A stretch of 64,000 nucleotides of DNA from Galaxea fascicularis. Lineage: Eukaryota; Cnidaria; Anthozoa; Scleractinia; Euphylliidae. Below the pieces are notes generated by a model. The model did not search any database. It had not been told where the DNA came from and was given only the letters and a program-made list of their open reading frames with translations. A program made the translations under genes and the position numbers. Shown in pieces: positions 1-11,000 of the stretch (positions are counted from its first letter, which is position 1; every line of letters starts with the position of its first letter). The stretch lies in the NCBI GenBank assembly GCA_948470475.1, contig OX419344.1:20617725-20681724 (forward strand), in the 5' to 3' direction.

Positions 1-96
1 AGACCCCTGATCAAATTGGGAGGGTTGGAATCTCTGTCTTTCCCAAACAGGAATTCATGTTAGAGCATATATAAAATAATATGAAACAATAAGCAC

Positions 97-1533
97 CCAT
101 TAAAGAGAGCTTTCAAGCCATCTTCTTTAGCAATTCTGACAAATGCATGGAGCATTCCACGATATCTGATCTCCTTCTGTTTAACATCAATAACTTGTCC
201 TTGAAGCTGGAGCCGTGTCTTTGTGGTGTCAATGGGAAATGTTCCTATAATTTTCAAAACACAATTTTGACCTTAGAAATGGCTTACATTAATGGTCACG
301 ATAATTCTGACTACATTGAAGTGCAACAAACATTATGTGTACCAGTGTCACAAATGCCTTGTGAAATCAAAGGAACATTTCTTAGAGATTTAAGGCAGTC
401 ATTTCGCAAAAGACTGAAGACTTCTTGTCTGATAACAGAATTATATATCACTGATACATGTACAAGGTGAGTACAAGTTGGCATTTTGAGCAATGGTTGG
501 CACACGATGAACAATAAATTGGGAGACAAGTGCACATGCTCAAAAGCTAGCATGCTAAGTTTTGAACAAGAGCACTTGTCAAGGAAAAACTTGACAAGTA
601 AATTTTCCTTACACACCAGCAAATAAGGTTTGTCAAGTCAAAACTTGTCAAGGAAAACTTGCTCGTGTGTATTTTGACGGATGATATATGAGCAAAAAAT
701 CAATAATTAATAATTAAGGTCAATGCACCACCAGCCCACATGAATCTAACAAAATCACAAAATTGTTTTCTAGATTTTTCTGTAAACTTCCACCTCCGAG
801 GTCATTCAAGCAATGCCCCTCGCCTCGGGGGGGGGGGGGGGAGGTACTCGGCAATTCAAGTGATGGGGATGATCAAATTGAGCCAAAAGTCAAGACCCGA
901 AAAAATCCCTAGGGCTTCCAGCAAAACCCAAAAAAATCCCTGGACCAAACACGTTTGTTTGTACTTTATTCGCAGAACTATGCCAGGGCACTACCAATTC
1001 TTTTTAATACCCCCAAAAAATCCCTACTCAAATCAAGCTACCCAAAAAAAAATACTTGCCAAATTTTCGTACCCAAAAAAATTCCGGAATCGAAAATTTC
1101 AAACCCAAAAAAATCCTTCGATCATCCCCGTCACTTGAAATCCCGAGTAGCCCCCCTGGGCCCCTCGCTCTGTGAGGTCCTGATCAGACCCTGCTGCGTC
1201 AAGGTGCGTTTTCTCTTTCGCGAAAATGTACAATTTTTAATCTATCGATGGCGATATGAAATTGATGCTCATGGTTACGAAAAGTGAAAGATTACAGATT
1301 CTGCTCGTAAGTTAATGCTCATCTGAAATAAACCCAAACTCAGCGTTTAGTAGCTTATAAAGCTTTTAAAATACCTACGAATTGCGAAGCGATAGCTTAT
1401 TCCGAGCCATAAGATCGTTTTACTATCACGATCGCCTATGGTATTTTTTATTGAAGAACAGCATTTCCCATGACTCACCAAATTCTGCAGTCATAGAAGC
1501 TAACCCCCCATAGACAAACGGTCTGTAATCCAT
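97..1533 (-). CDS. Mitochondrial carrier, SLC25A14/SLC25A30-like (first two coding exons, partial)
   Basis: Two coding exons are seen on the minus strand: 1479-1533 (ATG at 1533; reads [18 protein letters not shown], then donor GTGAGT) and 97-244 (acceptor ATAG; donor GTGC). The phase-1 junction restores a Gly codon. Joined, they give a start of helix 1 followed by the solute-carrier signature [14 protein letters not shown] and a matrix stretch ending in K-A-L-F-N-G. This order matches the first repeat of the UCP5/KMCP1 branch (SLC25A14/A30) of inner mitochondrial membrane carriers, which move small anions or protons. The remaining two and a half repeats lie beyond the left edge. The 1.2 kb intron holds an inverted-repeat element. 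The start codon faces the kinase gene about 0.5 kb away. The family call is firm; the exact subfamily is less certain. Confidence 0.85.
821..1161. mobile_element. Inverted-repeat MITE with internal CCCAAAAAAATCC units
   Basis: The ends are near-complementary: a G-run followed by GGTACTCGG and AAGTGATGGGGATGATC on the left, and GATCATCCCCGTCACTTG and CCCGAGTAG with a C-run on the right. Between them the unit CCCAAAAAAATCC recurs several times. The element sits in the first intron of the mitochondrial carrier. The open frames across it come only from the repeat. Confidence 0.6.
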
Positions 1534-2047
1534 GTAAACAAATTAAATCTTGATAGAGAGAGAACTCGAGGCACTTTTCAGAACACGCGAACTTCTCGAT
1601 CGAAGCCTTTGTGACAAACTTGCTGAGGAACTGGGTTCTAATTAAATTATCCATCCGTTTTCTCATCAAGGGAAAAGAAATACTTTCCTTCCCAAATTTT
1701 GAGACTATCAATTTTTATTACTACTATTTTGAACGAGTTATCGACGTTAAATTGAAGAAAGGAAGTTTTCACAAACTTCAGCGGTAACAGAAATAAAAAT
1801 CCCTCCCGTGGGGGACCCCGTGGGGACTCCAGTGAAAGCTATGCCTTTCTACGTCACGTCACATGTACACCTCGTGCTTTGATTGGTTGTTGCGGTCGCG
1901 CGCGAAAACACAAAAGTTTTATTAAGATAGCCTCCCGCTCTCGAGCTGGAACCGCGCAGGTCGTATTGAGGGTCGTGGCTCATTGATACAAACAATTTTC
2001 ACGTCTTTACTCTGTTCTTTGCGAGCGTCTTTCGCTGAAAAAGCAAG
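1534..2047. promoter_or_regulatory. Putative bidirectional promoter, carrier / kinase
   Basis: About 510 bp separate the divergent start codons of the mitochondrial carrier (1533, minus) and the kinase (2048, plus). Visible motifs are an inverted CCAAT box (ATTGG, 1882-1886) and a GC-rich E2F-like stretch, GCGCGAAA (1900-1907). No TATA box is evident close to either start. The combination of CCAAT and E2F-like sites fits a cell-cycle-regulated housekeeping promoter, but this is inferred from motifs only. Confidence 0.45.
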
Positions 2048-5000
2048 ATGCCCAAATTCCGAAGAAAGCTCCAAAAGAGAAGAGTGCCTGACTATTACAG
2101 GAAGTGCAAGGTGAGTATAAATGAAACGTCAAAATGGCTGATCGACCAGTTTAGTTGTTTACGCTGTCGGAGTCACGATCAAACACATTCGAATAGGACG
2201 CTCTTGCCGCTGTCTTTTTACATGAAAGTTGTGACTATTAAGCCCCAGCTTAAAGATTGAACATTCTCGCCTAACACCAGGTTAGAGGGGGCGATTCTAA
2301 ACATGAAATGCCGAAACGGTTTTCACACTCTACAACACTTCCAGGTGCCAACAAATGTTTGGTCCTTTTAACCGGGTCTTCTAATATACACTTGCGGTTA
2401 TTATCCCAAACAGGAAAGATCTCCGCCAACTTCGCTGGTCAATGGAAATCGAGGTGCTTTAAAAAACATAACAAATGTAAGTAAAAGCTTTATCATAAAG
2501 GAAAAGAAAATACAATAACGAAATAATCGAAACTATCGTTTTTATGGGCTTGCATGATGAGCACCGACATTATGGAATCTGATACACGCCAACACGGGGA
2601 AGCTGAACGGGCGAGGATTGCGTGTTGTTTACATCTTGTGCCCAGCTGAATGTAAGCTAGCCAGTGAAAAGTAAACACCTTGTTAACAAAAGAAATCATT
2701 TGTTACAGACCTGGTCTTTGAAACTTAAACTTACGTTTATAACGAATGCAGTACAATTCAATAACCTTGAACAACAACATAATAATTATTCATCATTCTT
2801 GCATTTTTAATTCAAAAATTTATTTATACAGATTCCGGAACAATGCAGGGTAGGAGGAAACCAACCCAAAACCAACACAGAAAGGTTTGTAATGAATTTG
2901 ATAACTTTCACTGTTACTTCATGTGAAGTTCATTCCACTCCTAGTGCGTGGATTTTTTTCTTTGATTGAAACCAAAAGTGAATTATTAGAATAAGCATGC
3001 AATAATTCTTAATGGCAGCATACATTGTAAATTAATACAGTTGGATGTATTTGAGGGAATTGATCATGACAATAAGTGCACAAACGAGTAACATGAAAAC
3101 ATAAATTGACCACTGTACTTTAATTTTAAATCATTTTTCCTGGAAAACAGACTAGAACTTACTCTTCCCTAGCTGTGCCCTTAATGACAGACAATCATTG
3201 ATCCACATACATGTACCAACACATGCATCCTTGGTAGGGTTTTCATTAAGGGCCAGCCACCAGACAAATTTGCTGGCTGTGAACAATACCCCACTTGCCA
3301 TTGGCACATCAATGTTGTTTTTTTCAAATGAAGATGTTCAATCCAAATATAATAAAAGCAACAAATGCCTGCCTGTAAAACCTTGACAGCTCCCCTGCCT
3401 TGGTGTTGCTTGCCCAAATTTTTCCCCATGGTTTCTGCAGTGAATAGGGCATTTTAGGCAGGGATTTGAAATTGCTACAGAGTTACAAACATGCTATCAA
3501 ACAAGTACTGTAAGTCTCCATTTATAGTGAAATTGCAATCTGTAGTGGTACTGCATTACTGTGAAAATCCGAAAACCATGAACACTAGAAATATTTATGG
3601 AATGTTGCTGTGTTTCAAGTAAAAAGCCAATCACGCGTAATAACTAAACTGCAAACAGAAATGGTAATTACATGTAGGTTATGGTTTCATGTTGCATCTG
3701 ATTGGTTGCTGCACATTGGGAAATGTCAAAATCAATCCAAAGTGTTCACAGTTTTCAGATTCGCACACTAAAATATATTGACGGAAATAGTAAAATTTAC
3801 AATGAACATCAACATGACTCCATGCATTTACAATAAAAATTATATTGCAAAACACTTAAAGGCAAAGTTTGGTGGTTAAAACCATCTAGAAGTTCTGTCA
3901 ATTAAGCATTCAAGTCTCAGAGTGCATGCAGATTTTAATTTGAGAAACAATATTAGAAAAGAAAAAAGAGAAATTGCTTCTTACTGTACAACATTAAGCT
4001 ACATTATTTTTTTCAGTGGGTAAGAAAGTTTAATAGCATTAAAATTAGAAGTTGATGGCCATGAAAAACATAGCTTTGTTAGTGGAATGTTACAATACCT
4101 AAATTCTTTTCATTTGTTGTTGAGCCATAGATGTTATCTATAATGCTGGACCATTAATTAATAGAAGACCAAGACCAGATTAAAAATAATAGACAAGGTC
4201 CCTAAAGTGTTTGGCAAGTCAGCTATTATTATTCAGTAAATGTAAAATTCAAGTAATAATAATAGAGGACTTTATTGTGGTGCTATTTGATTTATGGTAT
4301 TACTTTTGTCTTTGGGTAAAAAGAATCCTTAGGTACATGAATGTCAATACAAAATTTTAAAAGCTGTATTGAGTCTACAGTTGCAGCAATAATTTACACT
4401 AACATAACTAAGTGGAGTATGATTGTCTGGGTGAGTGTAGTCCTGAGAAGGGCTGTTTAAACAGTTGTTCTCACGACTACACTCACCCGGACGATCGTAC
4501 TCCACTTATTTATGAGGACTCCTGGGTTGAAACCACTTACAAATTTACACTAAGTTTCAGCAAACCCTAGCCTCCTACGCAGACATTCGTTGGGGAGGAA
4601 ATATTGCGTGACGAGCCAAAAGAATGTCTGCATAGGAGGCTAAGCAAACCCATAAATGTTTTACAAGGAAAACCCATGACAACTTACTATTACTTGTTGG
4701 GCAAAAAGAAAATCTTAGTTTTTTCTCAAATCTTAAATCCTGGGAACCCTGGATTTCCCTTGATTTTGGTATGTTACCAGCTTTTTGCATATATTTGGTT
4801 CATGTTTGGGGTTTGTGAATGTTTGAAGATGATGTAATCTACTTTTTCCTGTTCTTTGTAAAATTACAAGAGCACTAATTCGAAATTTGTAGACACCTTA
4901 CAGTATGTGGAAAGAAAATTAATCAATTCAACGTAATGAAAGTAGGTCTGTATATAATTGAATACATTGAGTGTAAAACATTGCCCCCTTTGCCAGGCAG

Positions 5001-8000
5001 GAAATTCTGCCTAATTTGTAAGGAACATTTAGAAATCTTGAACATTTAGTGTTTGGATAATAATTTTTTTTTTCCCACGGTTAAATTTAGTATAGATAAG
5101 TCATCGATTTTATGGAGAAATTTTTCAATGTAATAAGGGTTTTATAGTTATTTTTATATGTTATAGACACGCATATGTATTTTGTACGAGCTCTTCAGCT
5201 CATGGAAGTTACTTGTGTAAACGTACGTGACTAAAAATATATTGTTATGGGAACTAGTGTTGCGTGACGTGAGCGAAGTACAGTTTGATCGAAAAGAAAT
5301 CGAATTTTTGGCCTCAGCTTTAGCTATATAAGTGGCAACCTATTGAAAATTTCAGGATCCACAACCAATCGATGGTGTGTTTGAAAAAAGGCAAATTATC
5401 AAAACCTTACCGTTTCTCAATCCGATCAGGCCTCACGCTTGGGGCAACCATGTCGAACGACCGATGTCCGAAGCTCTTCGAATCCAGCGACGATTACGGT
5501 TCTCACTGATGCATGTTTGATTAATATACATACGAAGACATTGAATCGATCTTGTCAGATAATGCCCATAAGGAAAGCGCCAAAAACACTGCTTGAAAAA
5601 CAGAACACTTAACCCGAACCCTGTCCGGTTCACGTTTCCCGCTTATTTTTACTTTCCGGGGGCAAATTTCGTGGTCGACCCCTACTGGATAGGGAAGAAT
5701 TTATCGAACATGATGTGATGTTTCTCAAATATTTGAACCAACATACTTGAGCATACTTAACACATGCCAACACCAATATTTCCCCCTTGATTGGGTCCGA
5801 GTATTTAGGAATTTTGATTTGACCAACGTGGGATCACGCTCAGTTACAGTCTGAAGGGCCTCCCGACACAGGTTCCAACGAACACCCCCGGTTTATTTTC
5901 TTTTCCCGCCTTTACCCCAGTCTCCACGCCGGCGGTTAGTTCTTATCACGCTGTTCACGGCTAGCACTTGACCCATCTCTCAAACTGACTTCGAAGATAT
6001 ACCGCTGGGCAGTTACACCATGGTTTGGTATGGGTGCTCACTCCACCGTGGGCTCAAAATGTCAGTTTGAGAGATGGAAATAAGTGCAAGCCGCTGTTCA
6101 CAAGAGACTGCGATACAATACAGCTATTTCACGTTGTCAAAAGAAAAGCAAAAAGCCCACAAGCCAAGACTGCAAGGTAATGTGGGAATGTTTAAAACTA
6201 GCCAACAATGCCCGCACCATTAGCAAAGATGCCATACCCGTCAGATCATGTGAAGGATAAAGAAGAGAAAGTGCTTGGTCGCAGGAATTCTCAAGGTTTT
6301 TTCAGTCATTATGCAGGAGTCAATGTAAACCCCCACCCCGGGACAAGGTGGGGATTAGTGGGGAAAAAAGGGGATTTGAGGGAAATTGTACCCTCGAGGT
6401 GGTGGGGGATTGGGTAATATTTGTATTTCACCGCCCCCAGGTTAGGGGTTTGGGTGGGAATTTGTCGTGAGCTGGCTGTTGCGAGGTCAGCGGTTGTTCA
6501 TCCCAAACATCAACTCGGGCTTTTCCTTGAAGGATCCTCGAGAGGTGAGTGCTTTTGTTATTTAAATCTAGTAATTTGCATTTGAAATCTAAGCAATCTA
6601 CTCTTAAAAGTGGAGCAATGCACAGAACGAATACGCATCTCAGGTTTGGTCTCCACCTGCTCTAGTCTAATCCAGTACATTTCAGGCAAGGGAGTCCCCA
6701 CATGGTGGAGCATTTGAGGACTTTAATATTTGGACAGCTTCCCCAGGGTGAGGGGAATTTGTTAATATTTGAAATTAGTTCTGTAACAAATCCCCACCTT
6801 GTTCCGGGGTGGGGGAGGGGGGGGGGGTTACATTGACTCCTGCATTACTGTTCTTTACATAATTTTTCAAAGGAAGGGAGTAATTTACCAAATGCAAATC
6901 ACTCAAATGCACCTGCAGCACGTGGTTTGTATGCTCATTAGGAAGACTAAATGACAGCAACTTGTAGTAAGAACAGATTACACACAATGTCCCACAAAAT
7001 TCTCGATATGAATTCAATTCAAAATTGATACCTGATTAACATCATAAAAAATTTGTTTTTGTTATGCCGGGTGATGCATATTCATCAGTTACCATGACAA
7101 AATGACTTACATGGCGCGCCGGGATTTTTTTTTTTTTTTTTTCTGACCAACATTCTGGACCAGCATTGTAGCTTGAACTCAGGAAATTGGCCGTGTTTTT
7201 CCCGCAGCCTTGACAGGCGTGCATTAAAACTTGTGCACTCTTCCTCGACGTCCTCAATTACAGGTGTGCCATGAGGTCTCCTCTGACAGAGCAAAATAGG
7301 GCTTTTAATTTGAGTCAAATAAATATTGGATCGATATGCATAATAGTTATGTTGTTTCCATCACCAAAGTATCCAAGATGGAAAGAGGTATCTGCTGCCG
7401 GGAAAAGCTCTCCTCTGTATTTTTCCAATAAATACTCTTAAGGCCTCTAACATTGTCAAAAGTGGCACTTCTCGAAGGAAATATGATTGTGAGCTGTTCT
7501 TGTTTTTCTCTTTTAAAACACGTAGACAAATGTTTACGGTGGAAGTTGAAGTCATGCTGGTTGCAAATTTAACTTTAACTGCAGCATTGAAGACCAATTT
7601 GAAGCTACCCATACTACCTTGCGTTCTTGGCTTATGGGATGTTTGCTTTTCTTTTGACAACGTTTTTTGAAATAGCTGTATGCAAAGGGTGTGCTAGTGC
7701 AAGTGAAAGAAGGCTAAATTTTAGTTTTTTGCCACTGGGTACCAGATTTTCTTTTCTTTGTCCTCAAGGATCACTAAAATTTAATCTTTATAACATCCTT
7801 GTTTGATTATGCAAGAGACGCTGTGATTTACCGCGAATGTAAGGCCTGTTTCAAATGTCGCGCTACTGCCGTGTCGAACTAAATTCAGGAATTAAATTCG
7901 ACGTTAGCGCGGCAGTAGCTCGACGTTTGAAACCATTCGGTGCGGGAACTAGAATTACCGTATTTACTCGAATAAGCGCCGCACCCCCGATGCGGCGCTT

Positions 8001-11000
8001 ATTCGAGGAATTCCGTATAACCAGGAAAAACACGTTCCTTCACAAGCTGGTGGTGGTGGTGGTGATGAAGATGATGATGGTGGTGATGGTGATGGAAGTG
8101 GTGATGGTGATTGTTATTGTGACAATGGTGATGATTCTATGTGATGATTTCTTTCATCGTACGTTTTGAGTCCCTATGATGATATGATAGCATACGCCAT
8201 TTGTTTCTACCCGCAGTAAAGACAGCTGTAAAGACAGCTCCGCATCATCATCTTCTCCTATGTGGGATCGCGATTATAAAAGTGGAAGAAAGAAAAGAGT
8301 GGAGATGCCAGAAAATCGTCCCCAGTCGGAAAAGGATCGGAACATCGCCGTGGAAGAGATAGGTAACGGTAAGTTTTGGTCTTGTTTTATATGATAACAG
8401 AACAAACGGCTGACTGGCCTGGAGTTTATCAAATGAAAGCAAGTTTGACAAGATCCGCCATGTCTTTTACAACGCTTGCATTAATAGAGTTGACAGAAAA
8501 TTGATGTGGAGAGGAAGATCAGCGAACAGGAAATTTTCACGGCGCTCTGCATAGGGACGGCGGGGAGGCGCTTGCATGGAATAGTAATGAGGGCTGTCAT
8601 TAAAGGCTGGGGGCCGGGAATTTCCCCCTCGTATTTTCAGGTATATCCCCTGCTACTTTATACATAAAACTTCACTACAACAACTCAAATCCCCGGCTAT
8701 TTTTGTATATCCCCAATTGTGACTATGATGACTATGGTGGTGATGTATGGCGACGGCGATGAAGACGGTATTGAGTGATGATGGTGGTGTATGTTGATGT
8801 AGGTGTGCTTGTTATTTTGATGTTGATAGGCGGTGATGTTCATGATGGTGACCATGTTGTTTGCGGATGGTGATCAACAAGAAATTATTTCACATCGTTA
8901 TGCCGAGTCATGATTAGCAGCACTAGGTTGCTAACTGAAAATGATAGCCTAATTACATCTATAAATTACTCTTTTAGATCCTTTAGCTGTTAAAGCCGAA
9001 GACATTCGTGTAAAAGGAGACGCTAAAATTGGAGAGGGAGGCTTTGGAGAGGTATACGAAGCACTTTTGAAGGATCGTAAGGAACCCGTTGCTGTAAAGG
9101 TAACGCGAAGAAGGAAATTAAAGGACGACCTCTCTGAAGTTAACATCTGCAGGCAAGCAAAGCTATTCCTTTACGCTATAAACGTGTTCTTCTGTCCTTT
9201 TCTACTCACTAGCAACGCGACGGAATTTTTATACATAGCACTCAAGGGAGGGGCTGAGGGGGTTTAGCCCCCACCCCCCTGAGGAAATTTCATTAGTTCG
9301 CAAAGGAAAAAAGTCGCAATTACCATTAGCTAATTTCTTTATATGGCAGGCATAAAGAGCAACATTTAGGTAGCGACAGCTAACTATCAGCCACTATCAG
9401 TTTTAATTTTCCGTCAGAGCTGTACTGTTTTGTTTATTTTCACTCTGATTGATACACTCTTTACTTCCCTGAGTTAAATGCGGTTGATGTAAAAGCGTTG
9501 GATTCCTCGCTTATTTCAAGTTTTACACCGGTCAGTACCATCTACACTGGAGGAGATGTCACTCTGTGATAGTGAATGTAAAGATCGGGTAACAAATTTT
9601 GTCAGTTTCTATACTGTGAAAGCATCGCCCTATATGCTCTGAAAGTCTACAATCAAGCATTACTTCATGTTTGATAATTTTAAACGCGTTTCCAGGCATT
9701 TCAAAGAAACTGAAATTAAAATTTTCCTGGGGAGCATGCTCCCTGCATGATTGTAAATAATATGGTGCAGGTTTTAACGGTAATAGTTTTTAATAATTAA
9801 TTTAGTTAGGTAGTTAGATTTATTTAATTCAATATTGTAAATTCCTAAAGGAAAAACTGCGTCTAAATAAAGATTTTATCTTTACCTGCCCCCTTTAGTT
9901 AGCTCCAACCTCGTTCCCAGGGCTTTTCCCTTTTGAAATCGGGAGGGGAAAAACCCTGGGAACGAGGTTGAGTTAGCTCACGCTTACGTTTTCGCCTCCC
10001 CCCTCCCCCTCCCCCCTTTCCCCCTTCGCCCACCCCCACACACTCAAAAACATGCTGCGGCCCTGTGTAAAGCAGGTTTCTATTCTGTCATCTAGGATTA
10101 TAGTTATATAGTTCATGATTATTTACGGTAATTTTTGAGTAATGAAGTTGTGGCCGTTGCATATTTTGTAATAGTTGTAGTATACATTTTGGTTTTTATC
10201 GTTCTGGCCCTGGTTGTTCAAACGTTGGATAGCGCTATCCACCGGATAAATCACTATCCAGCGGATAAGTAATGGGAAAGCTAATTGCACTATCCACTGG
10301 ATAGATATTTATCCGGTGGATAGCGCTATCCAACCTTTGAACAACCGGGGCCTGACTGATGAGTTAACCGTGTTTAACTGAATAACGTTATCCTATCCTC
10401 CTATTCTATTTAAGCTTTTGTACATTATGCTTTTGTTTCTCTACTAAAATGCTCCACCTTAGTGCTCCATTCAAGTTTTTCCCACTAAAATGCTCGGTTT
10501 CCCCCCCAAAAAAGTCGCTAAAATGCTCGGATAATCCTCATTATACAAACAGAAACTTTACAACAACAACAACAACTTTATTAAAAACACACTTAAAGTA
10601 ATTCAAGAACATTTGCCCTGCAAATTAGAATGAAATGCTATTCGGGGCTGGAACAGGTTGTTTGATTAGGTTACTAAATTAAAGAATTGCAAAACAATAC
10701 AGAAGCTGATCTGTAGAGTTACAGTAATACACATACTACAACTAAAACAAAAAGGTACGATTGAGGGGTTAAAGGCAAACTAGAAATTAAAATATGAATT
10801 AAGTACATTTCATCACGTTTTTATTGGCTTGCTATTGAAAAGTATTTGGGGAACCTCAATATAATCATCTGTTTTTTGAAGAATTTCTAAGAGTATTTGT
10901 TTAATTTCAGCTTTAAATTGATATTTTGTTAAAGACTTAAGAAAATAAGGAAGCCTGTTCCATATTACAGCTCCACTGAGTTCTCGCAAAAGATCTCTTC

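Noticed and set aside
740..1287. Lys/Pro-rich frames
   Set aside because: They come from CCCAAAAAAATCC repeats inside a MITE and have no family match.
9067..9267. Kinase frame reading past 9152
   Set aside because: The read-through loses kinase similarity at once; the GC donor at 9153 restores the alpha-C helix.
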